Source of the DNA: Alistipes sp.
GTDB taxonomy: Bacteria; Bacteroidota; Bacteroidia; Bacteroidales; Rikenellaceae
Assembly: GCA_017381935.1 (NCBI GenBank)
Contig: JAFOBG010000063.1
Location: forward strand, 1 to 64,000
Length of the DNA stretch: 64,000 nucleotides
Reading direction: 5' to 3'
A program made the position numbers and the translations under genes. Below are positions 34,900 through 43,667 of the stretch, one piece after another (positions within the stretch are counted from its first letter, which is position 1; each line of letters starts with the position of its first letter). The notes beneath the pieces were generated by a model that saw only the letters and a list, made by a program, of their open reading frames with translations, searched no databases and had not been told where the DNA came from.

Positions 34900-35964
34900 T
34901 CAGTCCGTGAGTTGTTCAAAGTCAAAACATAGCTGTATGCACTCAGAACATGGCTCGGTAGAGTTGCCTACAGTAAGGCCTATTAGACGTATTTTGCGAT
35001 TTTCCACCTCCACTTTACATAGTAGCTCTTCGCTTATACTCTTTAGAGTGTTAATATCTTCAATAGCTGTAGGTAGCGTTTTGGAACGTGTAATCTGTTG
35101 AAAATCATCGAACTTAATTTTTAATACTACAGTCTTACCGTGAAACTCATGTCGCCTTATTCGACTCCATAGCTCATCTCTTACAGCAGTCAGTTCATCA
35201 AGTAGTATCTCTCTGTCATCAACATCTGATATAAATGTAATTTCAGCACCTAACGATTTGCGTACTCTGTTTGGTGTTACGGCTCTAAGGTCTTCTCCTC
35301 TAGCATAACCATAGTATAGACGACCAACCTTGCCAAACTGTTTTACAAGAGATATTTCGCTCCACTCTCTTAAATCAGCGCCTGTACGGATGCCTAAACG
35401 GTGCATTTTTGTAGCGGTAACCTCTCCTATGCCAAAAAACTTCTCAATAGGTAGTTGTGCGACAAAACTATCAATCTGCTTGGGTGGAATGACAAACAGT
35501 CCATCGGGCTTTCTATAGTCGGAGGCTATCTTTGCCAACATTTTATTGATAGAGACACCTGCCGAGGCTGTAAGGGAGGTTGTCTGAAATATTTTTTGCT
35601 TTATCTCTTGTGCTACGATAGTTGCCGATTTATGGTGAGATACATCCAAAAAAGCTTCATCTAACGAGAGTGGCTCAACAAGGTCTGTATATTGACGGAA
35701 TATAGTTCTAATTTGCTCTGATATGGCTTTATATACTTCAAATCGAGGTTCAACAAAAATTAATTCAGGACAGAGCCTTTGTGCAACTGAGGAGGGTAGG
35801 GCAGACCTGACACCATAGGGACGAGCCTCATAGCTGGCCGTTGATATAACACCTCGCCTGCCGCTATGTCCTACAGCAATAGGTTTACCTCTAAGTGAGG
35901 GATTGTCCCTCTGCTCTACGGCTGCAAAAAAGGCATCCATATCTATATGAATAATCTTCCTCAT
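34900..35964 (-). CDS. dinB: DNA polymerase IV (Y family)
   Basis: A translesion DNA polymerase of 354 residues. IHIDMDAFFAAVEQRDNP (5-22) holds the first metal aspartate and steric gate region, SLDEAFLDV the catalytic Asp-Glu pair, and SASAGVSINKMLAKIASDYRKP (in part) follows. The C-terminal little-finger domain ends in QLCFDF, a plausible beta-clamp binding motif. A minus-strand TACCTTTG box (35969-35976) is 4 nt from the ATG. No LexA-type operator was recognised. Confidence 0.95.
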   Translation of the reverse strand: MRKIIHIDMDAFFAAVEQRDNPSLRGKPIAVGHSGRRGVISTASYEARPYGVRSALPSSVAQRLCPELIFVEPRFEVYKAISEQIRTIFRQYTDLVEPLSLDEAFLDVSHHKSATIVAQEIKQKIFQTTSLTASAGVSINKMLAKIASDYRKPDGLFVIPPKQIDSFVAQLPIEKFFGIGEVTATKMHRLGIRTGADLREWSEISLVKQFGKVGRLYYGYARGEDLRAVTPNRVRKSLGAEITFISDVDDREILLDELTAVRDELWSRIRRHEFHGKTVVLKIKFDDFQQITRSKTLPTAIEDINTLKSISEELLCKVEVENRKIRLIGLTVGNSTEPCSECIQLCFDFEQLTD

Positions 35965-36005
35965 AGTTCAAAGGTAATAAAAATAACTGATTTTTATTTT
36001 TATAG

Positions 36006-36036
36006 TTTGTAGTTCGGTGTAAAATTATTAAATTTG
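36006..36036 (+). promoter_or_regulatory. Promoter of the rhamnosidase gene
   Basis: TTTG (36006-36009), a 19-nt spacer, TAAATTTG (36029-36036) fits the Bacteroidota consensus; the ATG follows 20 nt later. Confidence 0.75.
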
Positions 36037-36056
36037 TACAAATTAAACCTAAAACT

Positions 36057-38756
36057 ATGAAAAAACTTATTCTTTTATTAGCGCTATTTTTACCAACAAT
36101 AGCATTTGCAAATGTTGAGGTAACAACAATGCGAGTTAATCGCTTAGATGCTCCTATGGGTATCTCGGCTATCCAGACCCCTGTATTTAGTTGGATTGTG
36201 AAGTCTGATGTGGCTAACTCTTATCAGACGGCTTATGAGGTTGTTGTAACATCTAAGGGCCGTAAGGTGTGGAGTAGTGGTAAGGTAGAGTCTGATAACT
36301 CTGTAGCCGTTAAGTATGATGGACCGCTTTCTGCCGACGCACACTATATTTGGAGCGTAAGAGTCTGGGATAACCACAGTAAGGTTAGTAAGCGAGCTTA
36401 CTCCTCTTGGCATACCGGCCTTAATACAGATATGTGGCGTGCGAAATGGATTGGTCAGAAAAGTGAGCAACCTACTCCTATCTATCTGAGAGTTGAGCAG
36501 AAATTAACAAAGAAGGTTCGTCGTGCTACAGCCTATATTACAGCACATGGTATTTATGAGGCGTTTATCAATGGTAATAGAGTTGGCGACAAGCAGCTAA
36601 CCCCTGGCTGGACTTCATATAATAAGGAACTGCAGTATCAGGCATTTGATGTTACTCCTATCTTGAAGAGTGGCGATAATGCTGTAGCGGTTGTTGTAAC
36701 CCCAGGTTGGTACTCAGGTGGTATTAACTATGGTAGTGTTAAAAAACGTTACTACTATGGTAAGAATGTGGCTCTTTTGATGCAGATAAATGTAGAATAT
36801 ACTGATGGTACTCGTGCTGTAATTGCAACTGATGATAGTTGGCTTGCTGCAGGTACTAATGTTGCGGCTGAGGGTATTGTATTTGCAAATATCTATGATG
36901 GTCAGACTATTGATGCACGCCTGAGAGACAATACATGGACAACTGTTGCCTATAAAGGTGAGGGTTGGACAAAAGCAACTGTATTAAGTGATTTCGATAC
37001 TAAGACGCTTATCCCTACTGTAAATGAGCCTGTTGTGAAAAATACACCGATTAAGGCTGTAAAATATATCGTTACTCCTAAGGGTGAGAAGGTGATTGAC
37101 TTTGGCCAAAATATAGTAGGCTGGGAGAAGGTGCGTCTTCAGGGTAAAGCTGGCGATGTGGTGAAGATTTCACATGCCGAGGTTCTTGATAAGGATGGTA
37201 ATTTCTACACTATAAATCTGCGTCGTGCAAAGGCTACAAGTACCTATATATTGAGTGGTGGAGAGGATGTTTTCGAACCACGACACACCTTCTATGGTTT
37301 CCGTTATATACGTGTTGAGGGCGTTGAGGGCGACTTGAACTTGGATGATTATCAGGTTATCCCTGTATGGTCAGGCTTTGATAATATTGGTACTTTTACA
37401 AGCTCTAATCCGATAATTAACCAGCTTCAGAGCAATATCTGGTGGGGCTTCCATGATAACTTTGTAGATGTTCCTACAGACTGCCCACAGAGAGACGAGC
37501 GTCTTGGTTGGACTGGCGATGCACAAGTATTCTTCCGTACTGCAACATTCTTAGGTCGTGTAGATACATTCTTCCGTAAGTGGCTTGCAACTTTGGCGTG
37601 GGATCAGCGTGCTGATGGAGGTGTGCCAAGGGTAATTCCTGACACCTTCCCTAATTCAAATAGTCGTGTAGGTGCAGTTGGTTGGGCTGATGCAGCTACT
37701 CTTATACCTTGGCAGCACTATATGGCTTATGGCGACGTTACAGTGCTTGAACAGCAATATAATAGTATGAAGGCGTGGGTAGATTATGTTATTGCACGTA
37801 GCCGTGATAGAGGTTGGTTGTGGAATGATAACTTTGATAATCACTATGGCGATTGGCTCTTCTGGACAAAAGATAATGACCGTGATGGACAGGCTGCGGT
37901 AACAAATAAGTTCCTGCTTTGTCAGTGTTTCTTTGTCGGTTCAGCTGATATTATGTACCGTACAGCAGAAATTCTTGGGAAGAAAGAGGATGCAGCATAC
38001 TATGGCGATGTAGCAGCTAAGGCTCGTGAGGCGTTTATGAATGAGTATGTAACTCCTAACGGAGTAGTATCTTCTGATACACAGACAGCTTATGTACTTG
38101 CTCTGCATTTCAATATTTTGCCTGAAAATATGAGGGCTAAGGCTGTAGAGAGATTGACTGGCAATATCACTCGCTATAAAAATCATATTACAACAGGATT
38201 CTTGGGTACACCTCATATCTGTAATGTGTTGACAGATAATGGCAGAAGTGATGTAGCCTATAAGCTGCTGTTGCAAAAGACATGCCCAAGCTGGATTTAT
38301 CCTGTAACTATGGGTGCAACAACTATTTGGGAGCGTTGGGATAGTATCAGACCAAATGGAGTTATTCCAAATAATGGTATGAACTCATTCAACCACTACT
38401 CTTATGGCGCTATTGGCGATTGGCTATATCGTTCAGCTGTAGGTATTCGTGAGAGTAGCCCTGGTTATAAGAGTATTACAATTCATCCACATACAGGAGG
38501 CGATTTTGAACACATGTCAGCCTCTACTCAAACACCTTATGGTGTAGTTTCTGCAGGCTGGACTGCTGAGAAGAATATTCTTAAGACCCTCAATGTAGAG
38601 ATTCCTTTCAATACTACAGCTAAGATTCTTGTACCTGCTCCAAATAAAGATGCAGTAACTTGTTCAGCTGGTATCGCTCCTACAGATTACTGTGATGGTT
38701 GTGTAGTATTTGAGGTTGGTAGTGGAGTTTATAGCTTTACTGTGGCTGCACTTTAG
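36057..38756 (+). CDS. Secreted alpha-L-rhamnosidase (GH78)
   Basis: An 899-residue glycoside hydrolase releasing terminal alpha-L-rhamnose from plant or microbial glycans. The signal peptide is MKKLILLLALFLPTIAFA. It is followed by a beta-sandwich region (FSWIVKSD, YIWSVRVWDNHS), the GH78 N-domain (RRATAYITAHGIYEAFINGN), the (alpha/alpha)6 catalytic barrel from about 430 with DCPQRDERLGWTGDAQVF (acidic active-site residues) and WDSIRPNG, and a C-terminal beta domain. It has its own promoter and terminator and no SusC/SusD genes beside it, so it is not part of a polysaccharide utilisation locus here. Confidence 0.93.
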   Translation: MKKLILLLALFLPTIAFANVEVTTMRVNRLDAPMGISAIQTPVFSWIVKSDVANSYQTAYEVVVTSKGRKVWSSGKVESDNSVAVKYDGPLSADAHYIWSVRVWDNHSKVSKRAYSSWHTGLNTDMWRAKWIGQKSEQPTPIYLRVEQKLTKKVRRATAYITAHGIYEAFINGNRVGDKQLTPGWTSYNKELQYQAFDVTPILKSGDNAVAVVVTPGWYSGGINYGSVKKRYYYGKNVALLMQINVEYTDGTRAVIATDDSWLAAGTNVAAEGIVFANIYDGQTIDARLRDNTWTTVAYKGEGWTKATVLSDFDTKTLIPTVNEPVVKNTPIKAVKYIVTPKGEKVIDFGQNIVGWEKVRLQGKAGDVVKISHAEVLDKDGNFYTINLRRAKATSTYILSGGEDVFEPRHTFYGFRYIRVEGVEGDLNLDDYQVIPVWSGFDNIGTFTSSNPIINQLQSNIWWGFHDNFVDVPTDCPQRDERLGWTGDAQVFFRTATFLGRVDTFFRKWLATLAWDQRADGGVPRVIPDTFPNSNSRVGAVGWADAATLIPWQHYMAYGDVTVLEQQYNSMKAWVDYVIARSRDRGWLWNDNFDNHYGDWLFWTKDNDRDGQAAVTNKFLLCQCFFVGSADIMYRTAEILGKKEDAAYYGDVAAKAREAFMNEYVTPNGVVSSDTQTAYVLALHFNILPENMRAKAVERLTGNITRYKNHITTGFLGTPHICNVLTDNGRSDVAYKLLLQKTCPSWIYPVTMGATTIWERWDSIRPNGVIPNNGMNSFNHYSYGAIGDWLYRSAVGIRESSPGYKSITIHPHTGGDFEHMSASTQTPYGVVSAGWTAEKNILKTLNVEIPFNTTAKILVPAPNKDAVTCSAGIAPTDYCDGCVVFEVGSGVYSFTVAAL

Positions 38757-38837
38757 TGTGAAAACAGTGTCTATAACACTCTAATAGGGAATTATATATC
38801 AAATTTGTAGGCTATATCTACTAAGAACTCTTGAATG

Positions 38838-38890
38838 AAATCAGGCGTATGCAATAGGTTGTTAAGGCCCGGCATACACCTGATTTTTTA
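38838..38890 (+). terminator. Terminator of the rhamnosidase gene
   Basis: AAATCAGGCGTATGC pairs with GCATACACCTGATTT (one mismatch) and is followed by T-rich sequence. The stretch from 38891 to 38980 is AT-rich with nothing recognisable. Confidence 0.75.
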
Positions 38891-38980
38891 TTTATACGTA
38901 TATTGAAAGATGTTTGGCTTGAAAAACTAATACTTATTATTAATTAGTTAAAACTAAAACTTATACGATGAAGCGCCTTT

Positions 38981-40360
38981 TTAGTGTGTAAACACTTTGC
39001 CATACTGTTTTTCACGCTTCTCGTAGGCCAGACGTGATGTGGTCGGATATTTGAGTTTCTCGAACTCTTTAACCGCATTCTCAATATCGCCAAGCAGCAT
39101 ATCGGCCATGTCTCGTGTCATGCCCTGACGAACAACTACACGCATAACAACCATATCCTCTATATTTTTTGGCATGGTGTATGCTGGCACCATCCAACCG
39201 CTTTGCTGGAGTGTTGCCTGAAGGTCGTAGAGGGTCCATTTTGCACTCTTGTCATACTCAGGATTCATATACCATATAAATAGAGGGTTGTCAACACTCT
39301 TTGAATAGTTGGTAAAACACTTCATCTTGCCAATCTTCTCGTGGCAATATCGAGCAATCTCCATCGAGCCATTTTGTACCTCCTTGTAACCCTCTGCTCC
39401 GTAGCGGATAAAGTTGTAATACTGACCCAAAATCTGCGCTGCAGGGCGTGAGAAGTTGAGTCCTACCTGTGTGATATTGGCGCCAAGATAGTTTACCGAG
39501 AAGGACATCTGCTCAGGCAGACAACTCTTGTCTCTCCATACAACCCAACCTAAACCCGGATATACAAGTCCGTATTTGTGGCCGGAAGTAGAGATTGACC
39601 ATACCCATTTCAGACGAAAATCCCACTTGCACTCAGGCTTTGTAAACGGAAGTATAAATCCACCCGATGCTGCATCGACATGAATAGGTATGTTGTAACC
39701 TGTCTTTGCATTGTACTTGTCAAGCTCGTTGTTCAGAGCCTCTATATCGTCATTAAGACCCGTCCAGGTTACTCCTGCAATAGGTACAATACATATAGTG
39801 TTCTCATCGCATAGCTTTATCGCCTGCTCAGGACAGAGTGTCGGCTTTTCGAGCGATAGAGGTACTGTTCGCATCTCTACATCCCAAAGCTGGCAGAACT
39901 TCTCCCACACAACTTGAAAAGCTGTACTCATTACCAAATTAGGCTTGTCGCAACTCTTACCCTCCTTTTTACGCTTCGCTTTCCAACGCAATAGGGCCGC
40001 CACACCTCCAAGCATGCACGCCTCTGAAGAGCCAATACCTACAGCACCACTCTTCCACTTGCTCTTTTCAGGCGTGTGCCACATATTGGCAATAATGTTG
40101 ATACAACGACCACACATCACAGCTACACGTGGGTATTCAGTCTCGTCAATGTAGTTGATGTTTATAGCTTCGTTCATCAACTTTGTGGCATAGTCATCCA
40201 TGTAAGTTGTTACAAATGTCGCTAAATTAAGTCGTGGCTGAGTCTGAGGATAGGTCTCATCTTTGACCATCTGATAAGCTATTTCAGGCTCTGTTCCCTT
40301 TGCCGGAATCGTATCCACAGGAGCAGAGCAGAGTACGGGATTTGTTGTTTTATTACTCAT
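38981..40360 (-). CDS. gadB: Glutamate decarboxylase
   Basis: A PLP enzyme converting glutamate to GABA and CO2, consuming a proton (acid resistance, GABA production). At 459 residues it matches GadB. The PLP lysine lies in SISTSGHKYGLVYPG; HVDAASGGFILPF and SSEACMLGG are family blocks. The C-terminus KREKQYGKVFTH has the terminal histidine-containing tail seen in acid-regulated GadB. No GadC antiporter gene is in the window. A copy of the nested palindrome begins about 55 nt upstream of the start, in the divergent gap with the sigma factor gene. Confidence 0.93.
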   Translation of the reverse strand: MSNKTTNPVLCSAPVDTIPAKGTEPEIAYQMVKDETYPQTQPRLNLATFVTTYMDDYATKLMNEAININYIDETEYPRVAVMCGRCINIIANMWHTPEKSKWKSGAVGIGSSEACMLGGVAALLRWKAKRKKEGKSCDKPNLVMSTAFQVVWEKFCQLWDVEMRTVPLSLEKPTLCPEQAIKLCDENTICIVPIAGVTWTGLNDDIEALNNELDKYNAKTGYNIPIHVDAASGGFILPFTKPECKWDFRLKWVWSISTSGHKYGLVYPGLGWVVWRDKSCLPEQMSFSVNYLGANITQVGLNFSRPAAQILGQYYNFIRYGAEGYKEVQNGSMEIARYCHEKIGKMKCFTNYSKSVDNPLFIWYMNPEYDKSAKWTLYDLQATLQQSGWMVPAYTMPKNIEDMVVMRVVVRQGMTRDMADMLLGDIENAVKEFEKLKYPTTSRLAYEKREKQYGKVFTH

Positions 40361-40413
40361 ATCAAAAAAAAATTATGGATTACAGGGTTAGGGTTATCCA
40401 TAAATCAAGCCAA

Positions 40414-40540
40414 AATTTGTCGTGATAGTGGCACATTTCCATCGGCTAACTAAAAATTCAACAAAGGGCAGTACGCATAGTACAGCCCTTCGTTGTCTTT
40501 TTAGCCGAGCCTTGTAAATGCACCACTCTGACGACAAATT
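40414..40540. repeat. Nested palindrome, copy 2
   Basis: Outer arms near AATTTGTCGTGATAGTGG (from 40414) and CCACTCTGACGACAAATT (to 40540), a middle stem GGCTAA/TTAGCC, and inner arms CAACAAAGGG...CCCTTCGTTG (40459-40495) enclosing CAGTAC-N5-GTACAG. It lies between two divergent gene starts, so it is not there as a simple terminator of a neighbouring gene. Confidence 0.7.
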
Positions 40541-40589
40541 GGGTAGGTACTTTAATTTGGCGGAGATTGAACTTTAATTGAGCGACGGA

Positions 40590-40700
40590 GATAAAAATGG
40601 CATTTAATAGCAATGGGCTTTCAGCCCTCAATGGCATACAATAGCGCGCTGTGCGCGCAATATTAAGGGCTTTAGCCCGCTGTCATTTATTGCCATTTTC
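40590..40700. repeat. AT-rich palindromic tail, copy 2, with GC-rich insert
   Basis: AAAATGGCA...TGCCATTTT arms (from 40594 to 40699) flank TTTAATAGCAATGGGCTTTC and GGGCTTTAGCCCGCTGTCAT. The centre has an extra piece with the palindrome GCGCGCTGTGCGCGC that is missing from copy 1 at 13740-13815. Together with 40414-40540 it fills most of the 432-nt gap between gadB and the sigma factor gene. Confidence 0.6.
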
Positions 40701-40761
40701 TGCTATTTTGCGTTAACCATTTTTTTCTATGCCGATGTTACATTTTGGGGTAGATTATCGT

Positions 40762-40769
40762 TATATTTG
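40762..40769 (+). promoter_or_regulatory. -7 box of the sigma factor operon
   Basis: TATATTTG matches TAnnTTTG. Its last base is the G of the upstream in-frame GTG (40769), which is therefore too early for a start. A TTTG at 40744-40747 is closer than the normal spacing. Confidence 0.5.
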
Positions 40770-40792
40770 TGCAACGAGAAATTGACAGAGCA

Positions 40793-41296
40793 GTGAGTAT
40801 TACATCAGCGCAATATACAGAGTTTATTTTATCGGTCAAAGATACTGTTTACCGACTTGCTTTGAGCATAGTAGGTAGTAGTACGGAGGCTGAGGATATT
40901 GCTCAAGATATTTATGAAAAGGTTTGGAGGGCAAGAGACAAAGTGCTCACAGGCCGTTATCCGAGGGCGTATGTATGTCGTATGACTCGAAATCTTGCAA
41001 TAGATCATTGTAGAGTGCGGCGACGGTTTGAGATTGAGGATTTTGCGGGATATGAGGATGGGCAGAGCAGTGTTGATATAAAAGATATAGCACAATTTAC
41101 AAATCGGGTTATATCTTCCCTGCCCGAAAAGCAGAGAACGGCAATAGAGATGAGAGATATTGAGGGGTATGAGATTGAGGAGATAGCAGAGGTGTTGGAG
41201 TGTGATTTGGTTAGTGTGAGGATGAATTTGTCGAGGGCAAGAAAAAGGGTTAAAGAGGAGATTTTAAGAGCTGTAGGCGGTTATGGATATAAATAA
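40793..41296 (+). CDS. ECF-type RNA polymerase sigma factor
   Basis: A sigma-70 family factor of group IV, about 167 residues from GTG 40793 (an upstream GTG at 40769 overlaps the -7 box). Region 2 includes LALSIVGSSTEAEDIAQDIYEKVWR and YPRAYVCRMTRNLAIDHCR; region 4 includes SSLPEKQRTAIEMRDIEGYEIEEIAEVL and SVRMNLSRARKRVKEEI. It overlaps the anti-sigma-like gene by 14 nt. A beta-barrel and a DUF4252 protein follow, suggesting an envelope-related regulon that includes its own operon. Confidence 0.9.
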   Translation: MSITSAQYTEFILSVKDTVYRLALSIVGSSTEAEDIAQDIYEKVWRARDKVLTGRYPRAYVCRMTRNLAIDHCRVRRRFEIEDFAGYEDGQSSVDIKDIAQFTNRVISSLPEKQRTAIEMRDIEGYEIEEIAEVLECDLVSVRMNLSRARKRVKEEILRAVGGYGYK

Positions 41297-41723
41297 TATC
41301 AGAGTTTTATTAGACCTCTATTTTGAGGGAGAGACAACGACTAAACAGGAGCAGGAACTGTCTGCCTACTTTAGGGGTGCGCAACAAATACCGGCTGATT
41401 TAATGCCATACAAGGGGCTGTTTGCCGCCTTTGATAATACTCGGCAGATAACCTCTCCGGTAGAGCCTAAGTCTTCGGTGTTTACGCACAAAATATTTAT
41501 CCGAGCAGCAGCTGGGCTATCTGCCGCAGCGTGTATTGCTATAGGGGTGTTTTTCTTTGCCTTTAACGGGGATAATAGTAGTGCTATGGTATGCTATGTT
41601 GATGGTGTTGAGGTAACAGACAACAAGAGGGCTGTAGCTGAGGCAGAGAAGATATTTGGTAGTGCCTCTGAGGATATTCGTATAGCAATGACTCAGATAG
41701 AGGAGTTTAATAGATTGTTTTAA
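41283..41723 (+). CDS. Probable anti-sigma factor, single-pass membrane protein
   Basis: A 146-residue protein: a cytoplasmic N-terminal part (DINNIRVLLDLYFEGETTTKQEQELSAYF, typical of Bacteroidota anti-sigma-like proteins), one hydrophobic helix at about 80-98, and a short periplasmic tail. It overlaps the sigma gene, which supports the role. It is too short to contain a FecR-type periplasmic domain, so any signal sensing must use a partner, perhaps the downstream beta-barrel or DUF4252 protein. Confidence 0.7.
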   Translation: MDINNIRVLLDLYFEGETTTKQEQELSAYFRGAQQIPADLMPYKGLFAAFDNTRQITSPVEPKSSVFTHKIFIRAAAGLSAAACIAIGVFFFAFNGDNSSAMVCYVDGVEVTDNKRAVAEAEKIFGSASEDIRIAMTQIEEFNRLF

Positions 41724-41788
41724 GGTATGTTCTATAAATTAGTAATCAATTATTTTTGTTTTTTGGGGGTAAATTATATTTTGGTTTT

Positions 41789-42622
41789 ATGAGACGACTA
41801 ATTTCTACAATGGTACTTGTGGCACTCTTTTATGGAGTCTCTGCACAACAAGTAATCTCTCTTGATAGCAAAGGAGAGAGCAGTGTTACAGCAAAAGATG
41901 GGCAGCTTGCAATAAATATCGCAGGTATGAGCTTTTCGTTTGGCGGCGAGAAAAAGAGTTGCTCTACATCTGGTAAAAACACAAAGACGAGTGTGGCACA
42001 ATTTGCTTATGCAGGTATCTCTGCCCCTGGATATAACCATTTGGCACTGTTTGAAATAGGCTCTAATTTCCTTGTACAGACAGATTTTAGTGCTATGGAT
42101 ACATCTGTTGCTACAGCTTTAGATTTCAGTAATCGCAAGGCGGTACAATGTACGATAAACCTTATGACGATGAATGTGCCACTTAATCCGAAACGAACTC
42201 TTGGCTTTACTTTGGGTTTTGGTTTTGAGATGAATAACTATACCTTTAACGATAAGGTATCGCTAAAGTATGAGCAGGGTAGTTTTGTTGTAGAACCACT
42301 TCAGCAGAGTGTAAAAAAGTCAAAACTTGCTGTAACCTATATCCATATTCCGATGCTTTTTGATTGGAATATCCGTCGAGGCTTTTTTATCTCTGCAGGA
42401 GCTACATTTGATATACTTATGGGTTCGCAGTTGTCATACAAAAAGCCTAAAACCAAAATCGAGGGCAAATTGCCACTAAATCCTGTACAGGTTGGTGTTA
42501 CAAGCAGAATAGGTTGGCGTAGAGTCTATGCTTTTGTGAACTATTCGTTACTCAATATGTATAAAAATAAGACGGATATTACAGCTCGTCGTATGTCGGC
42601 AGGTGTTGGACTGTACTTCTAA
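41789..42622 (+). CDS. Outer-membrane beta-barrel protein
   Basis: A 277-residue protein starting at MRRLISTMVLVALFYGVSAQ (signal peptide), 65 nt after the anti-sigma gene; an earlier in-frame ATG at 41756 would precede the signal and is rejected. The mature part has alternating beta-strand patterns (LGFTLGFGFEMNNYTF, FFISAGATFDILMG, RRVYAFVNYSLLNMY) and ends in GLYF, an outer-membrane C-terminal aromatic. It belongs to the PorT-like/outer-membrane beta-barrel superfamily; the cargo is unknown. Confidence 0.8.
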   Translation: MRRLISTMVLVALFYGVSAQQVISLDSKGESSVTAKDGQLAINIAGMSFSFGGEKKSCSTSGKNTKTSVAQFAYAGISAPGYNHLALFEIGSNFLVQTDFSAMDTSVATALDFSNRKAVQCTINLMTMNVPLNPKRTLGFTLGFGFEMNNYTFNDKVSLKYEQGSFVVEPLQQSVKKSKLAVTYIHIPMLFDWNIRRGFFISAGATFDILMGSQLSYKKPKTKIEGKLPLNPVQVGVTSRIGWRRVYAFVNYSLLNMYKNKTDITARRMSAGVGLYF

Positions 42623-42628
42623 AAAGAT

Positions 42629-43081
42629 ATGGGTATGAAACGACTTATTATACTATTTCTTGCACTATTTCCACTCTCTGCAGTGGCACAGAATAGCGAT
42701 TTTTCGCAGCTTGTTAAACGCTACTCAAAAGAACGAGGCTTTACTATTGTACAACTGTCTCGTCAGCTACTTGATACAATGGGTGTAGAGGATGGAATAG
42801 AGAGTATGAGTGCAATCTCAGCAGATGATACACCTATGTTAAAAGAGTTCTGTGAGGATGCTCAAGATATGGTTGCAAATCTTTACAACGTCATGTCTTT
42901 TATTAATGAGGGTAAAGATGTAAAAATATATAGTAATCGCAAAGCCTCTAATGGTAAGATAACGCTACTTGTAATCTTTATTCGCTCAGATAATGCTGCA
43001 ACCTTTATATCACTTACGGGTCAAAATATAGAACTCGAAAAAGCCCTGCCAAAGGTTGTTGGAAAGGGAAACGGTGCATAG
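42629..43081 (+). CDS. DUF4252 exported protein
   Basis: A 150-residue protein with signal peptide MGMKRLIILFLALFPLSAVA (cleavage near AQ). The mature region with FSQLVKRYSKERGFTIVQLS and EGKDVKIYSNRKASNGK fits DUF4252, a small exported Bacteroidota family without established function, often found in sigma/anti-sigma loci. It closes the four-gene operon. Confidence 0.82.
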   Translation: MGMKRLIILFLALFPLSAVAQNSDFSQLVKRYSKERGFTIVQLSRQLLDTMGVEDGIESMSAISADDTPMLKEFCEDAQDMVANLYNVMSFINEGKDVKIYSNRKASNGKITLLVIFIRSDNAATFISLTGQNIELEKALPKVVGKGNGA

Positions 43082-43127
43082 AACTGCGGAGGACTTGCGC
43101 AAATACAGTCTGCGCTCCTTAAACGCT

Positions 43128-43180
43128 CTTCTGTAAAGCAGAAATCCGGCATGGGCTTGATGCCTATGCCGGATTTTAGT
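43128..43180. repeat. Dispersed hairpin family B, copy 2
   Basis: TTCTG/CAGAA followed by AAATCCGGCAT...ATGCCGGATTT, nearly identical to 13840-13890, including GATGCCTATGCCGGATTTT. It follows the DUF4252 gene and lies before the convergent cyclophilin gene, so it probably terminates both. Confidence 0.65.
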
Positions 43181-43225
43181 TGTGTTTGACCTTATTGGTT
43201 TTATAGACTCTAACCTAAAAAGACT

Positions 43226-43663
43226 CTACTCCTCTACGATAGTTATAGAGAAAATCAAATCTCCTGGGCGGATATCGTCAATTACATCATCTCCATCTAC
43301 AACCTTGCCGAAACAGGTGTGTACGCCGTCAAGGTGCTGTGTGTTGCATCGGTTGTGGCAAATAAAGAACTGTGAGCCGCCTGTATCTTTACCTCGGTGT
43401 GCCATAGATAGTACACCTCGGTCATGATACTGACGAGGGGCATTTGTTTCACACTTTATAGTCCAGCCAGGGCCACCTGCTCCATTGCCTATAGGACAGC
43501 CGCCTTGAATTACAAAGTCGGGAATTACTCGGTGAAAAGTCAGACCGTCATAGAAACGAGATTGAGCGAGTTTTATGAAGTTGGCAACAGTTCCTGGAGT
43601 CTCATTTTCATATAACTCCGCTTTCATATCGCCCTTTTCGGTCGAAATTAGTGCATATTTCAT
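43226..43663 (-). CDS. Cyclophilin-type peptidyl-prolyl isomerase
   Basis: A 145-residue cytoplasmic cyclophilin with no signal peptide. [27 protein letters not shown] and [20 protein letters not shown] are the active-site blocks (catalytic Arg in FHRV, Gln in SQFF). The usual tryptophan of the C-terminal [12 protein letters not shown] block is the common bacterial variant. It is followed upstream, on the same strand, by the sirtuin gene. Confidence 0.92.
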   Translation of the reverse strand: MKYALISTEKGDMKAELYENETPGTVANFIKLAQSRFYDGLTFHRVIPDFVIQGGCPIGNGAGGPGWTIKCETNAPRQYHDRGVLSMAHRGKDTGGSQFFICHNRCNTQHLDGVHTCFGKVVDGDDVIDDIRPGDLIFSITIVEE

Positions 43664-43667
43664 AGTT

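Noticed and set aside
36057..38756. Polysaccharide utilisation locus around the GH78 enzyme
   Set aside because: No SusC, SusD, transporter or hybrid regulator genes flank it; dinB and gadB are the neighbours.
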